Positions 7,900 to 18,482 are shown, counted from the first letter of the stretch. The stretch is 64,000 nt of DNA from Phycisphaerae bacterium (GCA_016873295.1 VGXM01000007.1:1-64000); one strand, 5' to 3'. Numbers and translations are program-made. The notes: generated by a model not told the origin, from the sequence alone.

Positions 7900-10800
7900 A
7901 TGCGTTTGACCAGGCTCACCGTCAGCGGGTTCAAGTCGTTCGCGGACACCACGGAGTTCACGTTCGACCGCCCGATCACGTGCATCGTCGGGCCCAACGG
8001 GTGCGGGAAGAGCAACGTCGTCGACGCCATCAAGTGGGTGCTGGGCGAGCGCTCGAGCAAGAGCCTGCGCGGGACGGAGATGCTCGACGTGATCTTCGCC
8101 GGGTCGGCCTCGCGCAAGCCCAGCGGCATGGCGAGCGTCAAGCTCCTGTTCGACAACCCGGTGCTGGAGGGGGCGTCCGCGGCGGTGGCGGCGAGCGTCG
8201 ACCACGGCGAGCGGGGCGTTGAGGACGCGGGCGAGGGAGAGTCGGAGGTGGTGGTCGACCGCGAGGCGATGCGGCTGTCGGGTCGGCGGCGGGGGCTGCC
8301 CATGGACGCCGACCAGGTCGAGGTCGAGCGCCGGCTGTTCCGCGACGGGACGAGCCAGTACCTGATCAACGCCAAGCGGGCGCGGCTGCGGGACATCCGC
8401 GAGCTGTTCATGGACACGGGCGTGGGGGCCGACTCCTACTCGATCATCGAGCAGGGGAAGGTGGACGCGATGCTGCTGGCCAACCCGCAGGACCGGCGCA
8501 CGTTCTTCGACGAGGCGGCGGGGATCGCCAAGTACAAGCAGCGCCGCCTGGAGGCCCAGCGCAAGCTCGACCGAACCGAGGCCAACCTGGGAGATCTCCG
8601 GCGGGAGCTGGAATCGACGGAACGCCGCCTGCGGATCGTGAAGGGGCAGGCCGCCAAGGCGCGGCGGTTCATCGCGCTGGACGAGGAACTCAAGGCCTGC
8701 CGCACGCTCCTGGCGCTGGAGCAGTTCGACGGCGTGCACGAGCGGCTGGCGGGTCTGACGGGCCGGCAGGCGGACCTGTCGTCGCGGCGGGAGGAGTCGC
8801 ACGCGGCCCTGGCGGCGTTGGAGAGCCGCAAGCAGGAGGCGGAGCTGGTCCGGTCGGGGCTGGTGGACGAGCGTCGGCGGATCGAGCACGAGCGGCTGGG
8901 GGCCGAGCACGCCCGCGAGCAGGCGGCCCAGCGCCGGCACATGAGCGAGCGGGCGTTGGACGAATGCAAGGGCCGCCTGGCGGCGGACCGGGAGCGGCTG
9001 GGCGCGACCGAGGCCCGGATCGCCGACGCGGAGGCGGCGCTGGCGGCACGGCGCGAGGCGATCGCGGCCCTGGGCGAGCGCCTCGGCGAGCACGATCGGG
9101 CACTGCGGGCCGGCGCCGACGGGCGTGCCGCGGCCCTGGAGGCGCTCAACGAGCGCCAGGCGGCGCTGGCCGAACTGCGGGCGACGGTGCAACGGATCGA
9201 GCGCGAGCGCTCCGGGCTGGCGGCGTCGCTGGCTTCGGAGGGACGCCGCCTGGAGTCTCTGCGCGAGCAGGCGGAGCGGATCGCGGGCAAGCGGGCCCAA
9301 CTGGGCGAGAGCGAGCGGGCGGCCCGCGGGGCGGCGGGGGAGTGCGAGCGGAACGCGGCCGGTCTGAAGTCGGCGGTGGCGTCGACCGACGCCTCCCTCG
9401 AATCGCTGGAATCGTCCCTGTCGCGGATCACGGGCGACCGGCGCGCGCTGGCGGCCCGGGTGTCGGAGCTGGAGCAGGAGCTGGTGCGGCTGGACAGCCG
9501 GCGGAGCACGCTGGCGGAGATGATCGCGACGCACGCGGGGTTCGGCGAGGCGGTGCGGGCGCTGCTCGATCGGCGGAAGCAGGGCGCGTTCGCGGGGGCG
9601 GTCGGGGCGCTGGCCGACCTGGTGGACCTGGCGACCGCGGGGGGCGAGCCGGACGCGGGAGCGCGGGCGGCGGCGGTCGAGTCGGCGCTGGGGCCGCTGC
9701 TGGAGTGCGTGGTGGTGCGCTCGCTGGGGGAGATGCCGACGCCCGAGGAACTGGCGTCGCTGCCGGGGCGGGTGAGCCTGATGCTGCTGGACCATCCCGG
9801 CGTGGTCGGCGGGGCGCCGGCGCCGTTGGAGCTGGGCGACCGCGTGGTGCCGCTGCGGGGCGCGGTCCGGGCGCGGGCGGGCGAGCGCGCCGAAGCGGTG
9901 ACGCGCCTGCTGGACCGCGTGCTGGGCCGATGCTTCCTGGTGGAGAGCCTGGACGCGGCGGTGCTGTTGTCGTCGGGCCCGCTGGGGCCCGGGGCGCGGT
10001 TCGTGACGCGGGACGGCAAGGTGCTGGACCGGGAGGGCGTGATCGTGGCGGGGCCGAGCGGGGCCGCCGAGCACGCGGGGCACGGGCCGCTGTCGCGTCG
10101 CCAGGAACTCGAGGCCTTGACGACGCGGATCAACGCGATCTCGACGGACCTGGCGGTGGTGCGTCAGGACCTGGCGTCGGCGGACGCGGAATCGGCGCGC
10201 GTGTCGGACGAGGCGTCGGCCCTGCGGACGCGCCTGGCGGGCGAGCAGCGGGCGCTGCTCGGCGAGCAGACGCGGCTGGAGCGGCTGCTGGGCGACGCGG
10301 ACCGGATCGGGCGCGAGGCGGGCGGGCTGGGGCAGGAACTGGCCCAGGCCGAGGCCCGCTCGGCCCAGATCGGCGACGACGTGGCGTCGCTGCGCGAGCG
10401 GCACGACCGGCTCGGCGGGCTGGCGGAGGAGCAGGCGGGGCGGTGTGAGCAGGGCGAGGGCGAGGTCGCGGGGCTGCGCACGTCGGCGGACGAGGCCGCG
10501 GAGCGGCTCACCGCCATCAAGGTGGAGCTGTCGCGCGTGGGCGAGCAGCTGTCCGCGGCCCGTCGCGAGCAGGCCCGGCTGGAGTCGTCGCGCGACGACC
10601 TCCTTCGGGCCAAGCGCGAGGCGGAGGCGTCGCTGGCGGCGCAGGAGTCGCGGCTGGAGGAGCACGTCTCGGCCATCGACGCGGCGGCGCGGCTGATCGA
10701 CGAGGCCGGGGCGAGCATCGCGGACCTCTCGGCGGCGCTGGAGGACGTGGGCGAGCGCCTGGCGTCGGCGGAGGCGGCGGCGCGCGACCTGGGGGAGCGG

Positions 10801-11799
10801 GTCCTGGCGGCGCGGCAGCACGCCCAGCACATCGAGCGCGACTGGCACAGCCTGGAGGTCTCGAAGCGCGAGCTGGAGGTGCGGCGCGAGGGGCTGGAGG
10901 ATCGGACCGCGGAGGAACTGCGGATCGACCTCCACGCCGAGCACGGGCAGTATCGGGAGCTGATCGCGTCGGGCGTGGCCCGCCCGGACGTCGCCGCCCT
11001 GGAGGGCGACGCGGGGGAGCTGCGCGAGATGATCCGGCGGCTGGGCAGCGTGAACCTGGAGTCGATCGAGGAGGAGACGCAGCTCGCCGGCCAGAACGAG
11101 TCTCTGCTCGGGCAGGTGGGGGACCTGGACGAGGCCCGGGGCAAGCTGGCGGCGTTGATCGAGCGGCTGAACGCCGTCAGCCGCGAGCGGTTCGGCGAGG
11201 TGTTCGGGCACATCCAGCGGGAGTTCGGGAGCGAGCAAGGGATGTACCGGCGTCTGTTCGGGGGGGGCAAGGCGGAGGTGCGCCTGATGCCGATGACCCG
11301 CGAGGTGGACGGGCAGACGGTGCAGACCGAGGAGATCGACCTGCTGGAGAGCGGGATCGAGGTGATCGCCAGGCCCCCGGGGAAGGAGCCCCGGTCGATC
11401 AGCCAGCTCTCGGGCGGCGAGAAGACGCTGACGGCGGTGGCGCTGCTCATGTCGATCTTCCGGAGCAAGCCGAGCTGCTTCTGCGTCCTGGACGAGGTGG
11501 ACGCGGCCCTGGACGAGGGGAACGTGGGGCGGTATGTCGGCGCCGTGCGCCAGTTCACGGACCGCTCGAACTTCATCGTGATCACGCACAACAAGCGGAC
11601 GATGCAGTCGGCGGACCAGCTCTACGGCGTGACGATGCAGGAGCGGGGCGTGTCGAAGCGCGTGAGCGTGCAGTTCGACCAGGCGGCCCGCCTTGCCGAC
11701 GGTCGGCACGTGGAGATCCACAAGGCGGAGGCGAAGGGGTCGCTGCGGGTCGCGCTGGCGGGGATGCGCGAGCCGGCGGCGCGGCTCGAGAGCGCCTAG
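7900..11799 (+). CDS. smc: chromosome segregation ATPase SMC
   Basis: 1299 residues. The N-terminal ATPase half has Walker [11 protein letters not shown] at 31-40. Next comes a long Ala/Glu/Arg-rich coiled coil with a hinge near 560-700, then a second coiled coil. The C-terminal half has signature LSGGEK at 1170-1175 and Walker [14 protein letters not shown] near 1196. SMC dimers hold and compact replicated chromosomes and in most bacteria work with ScpA and ScpB, neither of which is in this window. The chosen ATG at 7900 has GAGG eight bases upstream and gives the usual opening [14 protein letters not shown]; an in-frame ATG at 7888 is the alternative. The stop codon shares its bases with that of the convergent MFS gene (CTAG, 11796-11799). 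Confidence 0.97.
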   Translation: MRLTRLTVSGFKSFADTTEFTFDRPITCIVGPNGCGKSNVVDAIKWVLGERSSKSLRGTEMLDVIFAGSASRKPSGMASVKLLFDNPVLEGASAAVAASVDHGERGVEDAGEGESEVVVDREAMRLSGRRRGLPMDADQVEVERRLFRDGTSQYLINAKRARLRDIRELFMDTGVGADSYSIIEQGKVDAMLLANPQDRRTFFDEAAGIAKYKQRRLEAQRKLDRTEANLGDLRRELESTERRLRIVKGQAAKARRFIALDEELKACRTLLALEQFDGVHERLAGLTGRQADLSSRREESHAALAALESRKQEAELVRSGLVDERRRIEHERLGAEHAREQAAQRRHMSERALDECKGRLAADRERLGATEARIADAEAALAARREAIAALGERLGEHDRALRAGADGRAAALEALNERQAALAELRATVQRIERERSGLAASLASEGRRLESLREQAERIAGKRAQLGESERAARGAAGECERNAAGLKSAVASTDASLESLESSLSRITGDRRALAARVSELEQELVRLDSRRSTLAEMIATHAGFGEAVRALLDRRKQGAFAGAVGALADLVDLATAGGEPDAGARAAAVESALGPLLECVVVRSLGEMPTPEELASLPGRVSLMLLDHPGVVGGAPAPLELGDRVVPLRGAVRARAGERAEAVTRLLDRVLGRCFLVESLDAAVLLSSGPLGPGARFVTRDGKVLDREGVIVAGPSGAAEHAGHGPLSRRQELEALTTRINAISTDLAVVRQDLASADAESARVSDEASALRTRLAGEQRALLGEQTRLERLLGDADRIGREAGGLGQELAQAEARSAQIGDDVASLRERHDRLGGLAEEQAGRCEQGEGEVAGLRTSADEAAERLTAIKVELSRVGEQLSAARREQARLESSRDDLLRAKREAEASLAAQESRLEEHVSAIDAAARLIDEAGASIADLSAALEDVGERLASAEAAARDLGERVLAARQHAQHIERDWHSLEVSKRELEVRREGLEDRTAEELRIDLHAEHGQYRELIASGVARPDVAALEGDAGELREMIRRLGSVNLESIEEETQLAGQNESLLGQVGDLDEARGKLAALIERLNAVSRERFGEVFGHIQREFGSEQGMYRRLFGGGKAEVRLMPMTREVDGQTVQTEEIDLLESGIEVIARPPGKEPRSISQLSGGEKTLTAVALLMSIFRSKPSCFCVLDEVDAALDEGNVGRYVGAVRQFTDRSNFIVITHNKRTMQSADQLYGVTMQERGVSKRVSVQFDQAARLADGRHVEIHKAEAKGSLRVALAGMREPAARLESA

Positions 11800-13031
11800 A
11801 CGGGCCGCTGGGAGGCCGCAGGGGCGGCGAATCTGCGGAGCACCATCGCGGCGACGAACCACCCGGCGATCGAGAGCAGGCCCGAGAGGAAGTAGGGCGC
11901 GCCGGGGAGGTAGATCGGGGCGCGGTCGGAGATGAAGTAGGCGAAGGTGACGCCGCCGAAGATGGGGCCGAGGATCGCCGCGACGCTCTGGAGGCTGGTG
12001 AGGGCGCCCTGGACCTCGCCCTGCTCGTTGGGGGGGACGGCCTTGGTGATGATGGCCTGCCCGGCGGGCTGGGCGATGCCGCCCAGCGACGCGGCGAGCA
12101 CGATCACGTAGAGCAGCCAGCCCCAGGGCGCCAGCCCGTAGCCGACGTAGGCGACGACGCCGATCCCGATGCCGATGAGGAGCGAGCGGGGCTCGCCGAG
12201 CCAGGGGACGATCTTCCGGACCAGGCCCCCCTGGACGACGGCGGCGCCGACGCCGACGAGCGTGAGCGAGAGCCCGGTCTCGACCTCCGACCAGGAGTAG
12301 CGGTGCTTGGTGTAGAGCACCCAGGTGGCGTGGAGCGCGAACATGGCGAGTTGGAGGAGCACGAGCGAGGCGGCCAGCCCCAGGACGATGGGGTAGCGGG
12401 TCAGGTGGGCGAAGGTGCCGACGGGGCTGGCGCGGGCGAGGCTGAAGGGTCGGCGCCTCTCCCTGGGGAGCGACTCGGGGAGCACGAAGTAGCCGTAGCA
12501 CCAGTTGGCGAGGGTGAGCACGCCCGCGGCGACGAAGGGGAGGCGGATGTTGATCTCGCCGAGGGCGCCGCCGATGACGGGCCCGAGGATGAACCCGATG
12601 CCGAAGGCGGCGCCCATCATGCCGAAGCCGGCGGCGCGCTTGTCCGGGGGGGTGACGTCGGCGACATAGGCGTTGCAGGCGGTCATGTTGGCGCCGGAGA
12701 CGCCGTTGACGGCGCGGGTGATGAAGAGCCAGAGGAGGTTGGGTGCGACGGCCGCGACCAGGTAGTCGATGCCGGAGCCCAGCAGCGAGAGCAGGATGAC
12801 GGGTCGGCGTCCGAAACGATCGGAGAGCCCGCCCAGGATCGGGGCGAAGATGAACTGCATGACGGCGTAGGAGGCGGAGAGGAGCCCGACCATGACCGCG
12901 GCCCCCGCGGTGCCGTGCCCGTAGAGCTGCTCCACCAGCCTCGGGGCCACGGGGATGATGAGCCCGATCCCGATGACGTCGAGGAGGAGGGTGAGGAAGA
13001 CGAAGCGGACGGCGGGCTTGTGGGCGGTCAC
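11796..13031 (-). CDS. MFS transporter, TetA/tetracycline-resistance-like subfamily
   Basis: 411 residues with about twelve hydrophobic segments. The loop after helix 2 reads [14 protein letters not shown], the MFS motif A ('G.LaDR.GRR'). The pattern [13 protein letters not shown] in helix 1, [10 protein letters not shown] in helix 4 and GPVIGGALG in helix 5 (motif C) are typical of proton-coupled drug/H+ antiporters of the TetA group. The substrate cannot be read from sequence. Its 3' end overlaps the smc stop by four bases (CTAG) in convergent arrangement. It is followed on the same strand, 22 bases upstream of its start, by the saccharopine-dehydrogenase-like gene, so the two could share a transcript. 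Confidence 0.9.
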   Translation of the reverse strand: MTAHKPAVRFVFLTLLLDVIGIGLIIPVAPRLVEQLYGHGTAGAAVMVGLLSASYAVMQFIFAPILGGLSDRFGRRPVILLSLLGSGIDYLVAAVAPNLLWLFITRAVNGVSGANMTACNAYVADVTPPDKRAAGFGMMGAAFGIGFILGPVIGGALGEINIRLPFVAAGVLTLANWCYGYFVLPESLPRERRRPFSLARASPVGTFAHLTRYPIVLGLAASLVLLQLAMFALHATWVLYTKHRYSWSEVETGLSLTLVGVGAAVVQGGLVRKIVPWLGEPRSLLIGIGIGVVAYVGYGLAPWGWLLYVIVLAASLGGIAQPAGQAIITKAVPPNEQGEVQGALTSLQSVAAILGPIFGGVTFAYFISDRAPIYLPGAPYFLSGLLSIAGWFVAAMVLRRFAAPAASQRPV

Positions 13032-13053
13032 GTCGGCTCCACGGTGGCGGTCC

Positions 13054-14256
13054 CTAGGCCCCGGAGGCGAGCGCGTCGGGGGACTCGTACGCCGCGCCGA
13101 ACGGCGTGGCGTTGAAGGCCTCGATCGGGCACTGCTCCTGGCGGATCAGGCCGGTCGCGGGGAGCTTGGCGGTGCGGTGCAGGTCGACCATGGCGCAGAC
13201 GCCGGCGGCGGTGGTCAGCTCGATGGCGGGCCAGATGCGCCCCCACAGGCTGGCGGCGCGGATGACGCGTCGGAAGTTGACCTGCTCGCGACGCCCGTCG
13301 GGGCGGAGGCCGACGGCGTTCGCGAAGACCACGACGCAGTCCTGGAGCGTGGCGGGGATGGCCAGGTCGAGCAGCTCGATGGCGGCGGCGCGGTCGTAGG
13401 CCCGCCCGGAGGGGGCCTTGGGCCCGCCCTTCACGCCCAGGCGCAGGTCCTGCAGCAGGAACTTCATCAGGTCGCGGTGCCCGGGGTAGCGGATGGTCTT
13501 GTAGGCCACGTCGGCGTGCTGGCTGAGGCGGCCCTCGGAGACGAGCGTGTCGATGAGGCTGCCCACGCCGCCGGAGGTGTAGAAGGCCTCGTACTCGACG
13601 CCCTCGAAGGAGAAGCGTTCCAGGCCCTCGAGGGCCGGCACCTTGACCCGCTGCCCCCCCAGCATGACGTTGCAGGGCTCGCAATACTCGTTGATGACGC
13701 CCGCGGCGGACCAGGTGACGTTGTACTTCAGGGCGTTGGTGGGGAACTGGGGCAGGGCCCCGACGCGGAGCGTGAGCTGCTCGATCGATCTGAACCCGCG
13801 GGCCAGGGCGTAGGCGGCGATGGCGACGTACCCCGGGGCCAGCCCGCACTGGGGAACGAGCGCGACCTTGGCGCGACCCTCGGACTGGATGCGGTTCACG
13901 CCCTCGGTCGTGGCGACGTCCTCGGTCACGTCGAAGTAATGGACGTCTTCGGCGTTGGCGGCCTCGGCGACGCCGGCGACGAGGTCGTAGGGGAGCATGC
14001 AGACCACGTAGTCGTGCCCGCGCAGGGCCTGCCGCACGGCCCCGGGGGCGGACAGGTCCGCCTTCTGGACGGCGAACTCCGTGGGCTGGCCGCCCCGGTG
14101 CGCCTTGAGGCGGTCGAGGTTGGCCCGGACCTGGTCGAGGGCGGCCTGCTGGGCGTCAACGACGGTGACGCGGTAGTCCCCCCCGGCGCGGCCCAGGAAC
14201 AACTCCGCGACCGATTTGCCGACCTTGCCGCCGCCCAGCACCAGCACGCTCTTCAT
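13054..14256 (-). CDS. saccharopine dehydrogenase-like NAD(P)-binding oxidoreductase
   Basis: 400 residues from the ATG at 14254-14256, which has GGAGGG eight bases upstream. It opens with a Rossmann fingerprint (VLVLGGGKVGKSVAE), then a DLSAPGAVRQALRGHDYVVCMLPYD segment, and has the domain order of saccharopine dehydrogenase/saccharopine reductase proteins. The middle has VPQCGLAPGYVAI, conserved in bacterial lysine-pathway homologues. It probably oxidises or reduces an amino-acid adduct; saccharopine, carboxynorspermidine and other substrates occur in the family, so the reaction is not assigned. Neighbours (MFS transporter downstream, dtd upstream) do not settle the pathway. Confidence 0.88.
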   Translation of the reverse strand: MKSVLVLGGGKVGKSVAELFLGRAGGDYRVTVVDAQQAALDQVRANLDRLKAHRGGQPTEFAVQKADLSAPGAVRQALRGHDYVVCMLPYDLVAGVAEAANAEDVHYFDVTEDVATTEGVNRIQSEGRAKVALVPQCGLAPGYVAIAAYALARGFRSIEQLTLRVGALPQFPTNALKYNVTWSAAGVINEYCEPCNVMLGGQRVKVPALEGLERFSFEGVEYEAFYTSGGVGSLIDTLVSEGRLSQHADVAYKTIRYPGHRDLMKFLLQDLRLGVKGGPKAPSGRAYDRAAAIELLDLAIPATLQDCVVVFANAVGLRPDGRREQVNFRRVIRAASLWGRIWPAIELTTAAGVCAMVDLHRTAKLPATGLIRQEQCPIEAFNATPFGAAYESPDALASGA

Positions 14257-14314
14257 GGACCCTCCGGAACCGTGGGGGCGATGGTACGCGCCGGGGGGCG
14301 GCGTGCGTGGGATC

Positions 14315-14794
14315 TCAGCCCGGGCGGTGGTCGGCGGAGTCGAGGAGGAGGGTGACCGGGCCGTCGTTGGTGAGTGTGACGCGCATGTGGGCCCCGAAGA
14401 CGCCGGTGGAGACGGGGACCCCCGCGTCGGCGACCCGGGCCGCGACCTGGTCGTACATGGCCCGGGCCCGGTCGGGGGGCATGGCCCGGTCGAACCCGGG
14501 TCGGTGCCCCTTGCCGGTGGAGGCGCAGAGGGTGAAGTTGGGGACCAGCAGCACCCCGACCCCGGACGCAGGCCCCAGTGCCGCAAGGACTTGCAGCAGG
14601 CTGAGGTTCATGCGTCCCTGGTCGTCGGGGAAGACGCGGAGGGGCGGGAGGCGCTGGGCGATCCAGGCCGCGTCGGCGTCGGTGTCGCCGACGTGGATGC
14701 CGAGGAGGACGGCCAATCCGACCCCGATCCGTCCCGTGACCCGGCCATCGACCTCGCAGCGGGCGCCGTCGACTCGTTGGATGAGGGCTCGCAT
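14315..14794 (-). CDS. dtd: D-aminoacyl-tRNA deacylase
   Basis: 159 residues, the normal length of DTD. It removes D-amino acids (and mischarged glycine) from tRNA in the cytoplasm. It begins MRALIQRVDGARCEVDG. The pocket motif usually written SQFTL appears as NFTLCASTGKGHRPGF near 95-110, and the C-terminal Gly-cisPro motif is present in NDGPVTLLLDS. The start ATG at 14792-14794 gives the canonical N-terminus. It lies upstream of the saccharopine-dehydrogenase-like gene with a 58-base gap on the same strand. The Ser-to-Asn change in the SQFTL motif is the only oddity. Confidence 0.93.
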   Translation of the reverse strand: MRALIQRVDGARCEVDGRVTGRIGVGLAVLLGIHVGDTDADAAWIAQRLPPLRVFPDDQGRMNLSLLQVLAALGPASGVGVLLVPNFTLCASTGKGHRPGFDRAMPPDRARAMYDQVAARVADAGVPVSTGVFGAHMRVTLTNDGPVTLLLDSADHRPG

Positions 14795-14915
14795 GTCGTC
14801 GCTCCGATCGGACGGGTGGTCCGCTTGCACGCCGGGCGCGCACAAGGTACATTCACGGGCAAGACCCAGGCGCCTCCGGGGGACCCGGCGGGCGCACTGG
14901 CAAGGAGTACCGCAC

Positions 14916-15119
14916 GTGGCCAAGAAGAAGAAGGGCAAGAAGAAGGGCTCGAAGAAGAAGGCGTCGAAGAAGAAGGGGAAAGCCAAGGCGATGAAGGCTC
15001 CGGCCAGGAAGAAGGCCGCGCGGCGCCCGGCGAAGAAGAAGGCCGCCAAGCCGGCGGCCCCCGCCTCCCTCGGCGTGATCGAGCCGGCGCCGATGACCAA
15101 TCCCCCGTTCATGGGCTGA
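14916..15119 (+). CDS. small lysine-rich basic protein (histone H1-like composition)
   Basis: 67 residues starting at a GTG (14916-14918) eight bases after AAGGAG. The first 45 residues are almost only Lys, Ala, Gly, Ser, Pro and Arg (AKKKKGKKKGSKKKASKKKG onward). The last 20 are a neutral tail ending SLGVIEPAPMTNPPFMG. Composition resembles bacterial histone H1-like tails that coat nucleic acid; DNA or RNA binding is inference. An AT-containing stretch GGTACATT near 14847 could be its promoter -10. It stands alone between dtd (divergent) and gnd. The good ribosome site and the switch from GC-coded Lys codons (AAG) to a non-basic tail argue for a real gene rather than a repeat. Confidence 0.7.
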   Translation: MAKKKKGKKKGSKKKASKKKGKAKAMKAPARKKAARRPAKKKAAKPAAPASLGVIEPAPMTNPPFMG

Positions 15120-15433
15120 GCCGTCTCGCCCGACGACCACGCGGGTGCCCAGCGGCAGCCGCGTCGGTTTTCCACACTCGACGCCCCATGGCGAAGCCCC
15201 CCCGCTCTCGCGAGGAGGTTGGGCGCCCGACGGTTCTCGCCCCACGCCCGCCCGGTCCGGCCGTGCCGACTGCGGCGGTTGCGATGCGAACGCCGATCGC
15301 CGACCATGGCAACCCTCCCGTCCGTTGAGCCCAGGCCCCTACTCGGCCGATCTTCAACCGGTCCGGCGGATACTCGGACCTGCCGCGCCGATCATGTTCG
15401 GGCGGGCTGGACGCATCGACAGGAGTAGACACG
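15120..15433 (+). promoter_or_regulatory. upstream region of the gnd-zwf-pgl operon
   Basis: About 310 bases without a recognisable gene. The frames crossing it are Arg/Pro-rich shadows. It should contain the operon promoter. The only clear element is the ribosome site ACAGGAG at 15419-15425 ahead of the gnd ATG. Confidence 0.4.
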
Positions 15434-16351
15434 ATGGACCTTGGCCTGGTCGGACTCGGGAAGATGGGCGGCAACATGGCCCTGCGCCTCCTGCGGGGCG
15501 GCCACCGCGTGGCGGTGCACGATCACTCAAAGGAGAACATGCAGCGGCTGGCCCGCGAGGGCGCCAAGCCCGTCGAGTCGCTGGTCGAGATGGTCAGGGC
15601 CCTGCCCGGGCCGCGCGCGGTCTGGCTCATGATCCCCGCGGGCGACCCGGTGGACAAGGCGATCGACGCCCTGACCCCCCTGCTCTCGCCCGGCGACACG
15701 ATCATCGACGGCGGGAACACCTACTACAAGGACACGCTCCGGCGGGCGGCGGCCCTCACGAGCAAGGGACTGCACCTGGTCGACAGCGGGACCAGCGGCG
15801 GGATCTGGGGGCTCGACCACGGGTACAGCCTGATGATCGGGGGCGACCCGGACCCCGTCGGGCGCCTCACGCCCATCTTTCAGACGCTGGCGCCCACGCC
15901 CGACTCGGGGTGGGGGCACGTGGGCCCGTGCGGGGCCGGGCACTTCGTCAAGATGGTGCACAACGGGATCGAGTACGGCATGATGCAGGCGTTCGCCGAG
16001 GGCTTCGCGATCATGGAGAAGAAGGCCCAGATGCGCCTGAACCTGCACCAGGTCGGGCGGATCTGGCAGCACGGGTCGGTGGTGCGTTCGTGGCTGCTGG
16101 ACCTTGCGGTGCGGGCGTTGGAGCAGGACCGCACGCTCGACGACATCCGGCCGGTCGTGGGCGATTCGGGCGAGGGGCGGTGGACGGTGGCGGAGGCGAT
16201 CGAGCTGAACGTCGCGGCCCCGGTGATCACCGACTCGCTGCTCATGCGGATCCGCTCGCGCGACGAGCGGTGTTTCGCCGAACGGGTCCTGGCGGTGCTG
16301 CGGAACCAGTTCGGGGGTCACGCCGTGCAGAAGGGCGGGAGCGCCCGATGA
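15434..16351 (+). CDS. gnd: 6-phosphogluconate dehydrogenase, decarboxylating (short form)
   Basis: Oxidatively decarboxylates 6-phosphogluconate to ribulose 5-phosphate. 305 residues, the length of the shorter YqeC/GntZ-related type rather than the ~470-residue enzyme. Cofactor-binding GLGKMGGNMALRLL is at 7-20, SGTSGGIWGL near 116 is the substrate loop, and GPCGAGHFVKMVHNGIEYG near 165 holds the catalytic Lys and substrate residues. The ribosome site AGGAG lies ten bases upstream. It is first of three genes in tight order: its TGA overlaps the zwf ATG (ATGA, 16348-16351), so translation is likely coupled. The short form often prefers NAD; cofactor use here is not determined. Confidence 0.94.
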   Translation: MDLGLVGLGKMGGNMALRLLRGGHRVAVHDHSKENMQRLAREGAKPVESLVEMVRALPGPRAVWLMIPAGDPVDKAIDALTPLLSPGDTIIDGGNTYYKDTLRRAAALTSKGLHLVDSGTSGGIWGLDHGYSLMIGGDPDPVGRLTPIFQTLAPTPDSGWGHVGPCGAGHFVKMVHNGIEYGMMQAFAEGFAIMEKKAQMRLNLHQVGRIWQHGSVVRSWLLDLAVRALEQDRTLDDIRPVVGDSGEGRWTVAEAIELNVAAPVITDSLLMRIRSRDERCFAERVLAVLRNQFGGHAVQKGGSAR

Positions 16352-17802
16352 ACCTCCGAGCGCCCGAGCGTCACACGCTGGTCTGCTTCGGCGCCACGGG
16401 CGACCTGGCCCAGCGCAAGGTCCTGCCGTCGATCTACCGCCTGCACAAGGCGACGCCGGCGCTGCACCGCACGGCGGTGGTGGGCGTGGCCCGCTCGGCG
16501 CTGGACGACAAGGCCTACCGCGAGAAGGTCGCCGCGGTGCTCGTCAAGTCGGGCGTGCCGGGCGAGGGGGCCCGGGCCTGGTGCGAGCAGAACCTCTTCT
16601 ACTGCCCGATCGGCGAGGGGGCGCACGACGCGTTCGCGGCCCTGGGCGCGCGCCTGGAGGCGATCGAGCGCGACATGGGCCTGCCGGGCAACCGGGTCTT
16701 CTACCTGGCGCTGCCGCTGCAGGCCTTCGAGCCCACGATCCGGTGCCTGGGCGAGGCGGGTCTGCACCGGGCCCGGGGCTGGTCGCGTCTGGTGGTGGAG
16801 AAGCCCTTCGGGCGCGACCTGGCGTCGGCGCAGGCGCTCAACGCGCTGGTGCACCGCTACTTCGACGAGTCGTGCGTGTTCCGCCTGGACCACTACCTGG
16901 GCAAGGAGACCGTGCAGAACCTGATCGCGTTCCGGTTCGGGAACTCGCTCTTCGAGCCGTTGTGGAACCGCGACCGCGTGGAGCGCGTGGAGATCACGGT
17001 CGCGGAGGACCTTGGGGTGGAGGGCCGGGCGGCGTTCTACGAGGAGGCCGGGGCCGTCCGCGACGTGCTGCAGAACCACGTCCTGCAGCTCCTGTGCCTG
17101 ACGGCGATGGAGCCGCCGGCGGCGCTGGACGGCGACTCCATCGCCAACGAGAAGCTCAAGGTCCTGCGCTCGATGTCGGTGTTCGACGAGTCCTCGGCGG
17201 TGCTGGGGCAGTACGCCGCGGGCGAGCTGGAGGGCAAGTCGCTCCTGGGCTACCGCGAGGAGCCGGGCGTGCCCGAGGGGTCGGAGGTGGAGACGTTCGT
17301 CGCGGTGTGCACGCGCATCAACAACTGGCGTTGGCACGGCGTGCCGTTCTACCTCCGCACGGGCAAGCGCATGCCCCGGAAACTCAGCCGCATCACCGTG
17401 GTCTTCCGCTCGCCGCCCGCGGCGGTCTTCCAGCCGCTGGTGGTGTGCGGCATGGCGTGCAACCGCCTGGAGATCGCGCTCCAGCCCAACGAGGGGTTCA
17501 ACCTGACGTTCCAGGTCAAGCAGCCGGGCGAGGGCATGCGCCTGCACACCCAGGAGATGCGCTTCCGGTACGCCGAGGCGTTCGGACCGCTCGCCGAGGC
17601 CTACCAGACGCTGCTGCTGGACGTGATGCGCGGCGAGCGCACGCTCTTCGTGCGCCACGACGAGATGGAGGAGGCGTGGCGGCTGTGCGAGCCCCTGATC
17701 AACCGGCCGCGCACGCTGCTCCAGTACCCCGCGGGCTCGTGGGGCCCGGCCCGGGCGTGCACGATGATCGACCACGACGGGCAGGGATGGACGCACCAGT
17801 GA
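16348..17802 (+). CDS. zwf: glucose-6-phosphate 1-dehydrogenase
   Basis: First step of the oxidative pentose phosphate pathway, glucose 6-phosphate to 6-phosphogluconolactone with NAD(P)+. 484 residues, full length. The nucleotide fingerprint CFGATGDLAQRK lies near 13-24. EKPFGRDLASAQ is near 151, and the active-site signature RLDHYLGKETVQN near 178 contains the catalytic histidine region and substrate lysine. The C-terminal half has YLRTGKRMP. The start overlaps gnd by four bases and the 3' end overlaps the pgl coding region, giving a compact coupled operon gnd-zwf-pgl. Confidence 0.97.
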   Translation: MNLRAPERHTLVCFGATGDLAQRKVLPSIYRLHKATPALHRTAVVGVARSALDDKAYREKVAAVLVKSGVPGEGARAWCEQNLFYCPIGEGAHDAFAALGARLEAIERDMGLPGNRVFYLALPLQAFEPTIRCLGEAGLHRARGWSRLVVEKPFGRDLASAQALNALVHRYFDESCVFRLDHYLGKETVQNLIAFRFGNSLFEPLWNRDRVERVEITVAEDLGVEGRAAFYEEAGAVRDVLQNHVLQLLCLTAMEPPAALDGDSIANEKLKVLRSMSVFDESSAVLGQYAAGELEGKSLLGYREEPGVPEGSEVETFVAVCTRINNWRWHGVPFYLRTGKRMPRKLSRITVVFRSPPAAVFQPLVVCGMACNRLEIALQPNEGFNLTFQVKQPGEGMRLHTQEMRFRYAEAFGPLAEAYQTLLLDVMRGERTLFVRHDEMEEAWRLCEPLINRPRTLLQYPAGSWGPARACTMIDHDGQGWTHQ

Positions 17803-18482
17803 TCCGCGTGCTGGAGTCGCCCGACGGAGTCGCCCGCGAGGCGGCCCGCGAGATCGTGGCGCTGGCCCGGGGAAGCGCGCGGTTCCGGATCGCCCTGGCG
17901 GGCGGCTCGACGCCCCGGGCCCTGTACCGCCTGCTCGCGACCGAGTTCCGCGACCAGGTCGACTGGCCCCGCGTCGAGGTCTTCTTCGGCGACGAGCGCT
18001 GCGTGCCGCCCGACCACGAGCAGAGCAACTACCGCATCGCGGCCGAGTCGCTCCTCTCGCGGGTACCCGCGGGCAAGGTGCACCGCATCGAGGCCGAGGC
18101 GGGGCCCGTGGTGGCGGCCGACCGCTACGACGCGCTGCTCAAGTCCCTGGCTCCCTCGGACCCGCTCTTTGACGTGGTGCTGCTGGGGATGGGGGCCGAC
18201 GGTCACACCCTGAGCCTGTTCCCGGGGTTCGACCGCGGCGGGCACGCGGGGCGCCTGGCGGCGGCGGCGGACGCGGGGCCCAGGGCCGCAGTGCGCGAGC
18301 GCGTGACGCTCACGCTCGACGCGGTCGCCCGCTCGCGCGTCGCGATCTTCCTGGTGACGGGGAGCGACAAGGCCGCGACGCTGCGGCGCGTGCACGAGGA
18401 CGGGGGGCCGACGCTCCCGGCGTCGATGGTCCGGGCGAGGGACCGCACGCTCTGGCTCGTGGACGCGGCGGCCCGGGGCTAG
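17787..18482 (+). CDS. pgl: 6-phosphogluconolactonase
   Basis: Hydrolyses 6-phosphogluconolactone, the product of Zwf. 231 residues, typical DevB/SOL family size. Visible: LAGGSTPRALYRLL near 40, EVFFGDERCVPPDHEQSN near 68 and LLGMGADGHTLSLFPG near 132, the three blocks that define the phosphosugar site. Two starts are possible: ATG at 17787, inside zwf, or GTG at 17799 forming GTGA with the zwf stop. The latter would be the tighter coupling. It is last in the gnd-zwf-pgl operon; the palindrome cluster begins immediately after its stop. Confidence 0.94.
   Translation: MDAPVIRVLESPDGVAREAAREIVALARGSARFRIALAGGSTPRALYRLLATEFRDQVDWPRVEVFFGDERCVPPDHEQSNYRIAAESLLSRVPAGKVHRIEAEAGPVVAADRYDALLKSLAPSDPLFDVVLLGMGADGHTLSLFPGFDRGGHAGRLAAAADAGPRAAVRERVTLTLDAVARSRVAIFLVTGSDKAATLRRVHEDGGPTLPASMVRARDRTLWLVDAAARG

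Noticed and set aside
7732-12501. Open frame of 1589 codons on the minus strand opposite smc
   Set aside because: Arg/Leu/Pro/Gln-rich shadow crossing two real genes (smc and MFS); no start context, no domain.
15109-15477. 122-codon minus-strand frame upstream of gnd
   Set aside because: No ribosome site, Arg/Pro/Ser-rich, overlaps the gnd start and promoter region.
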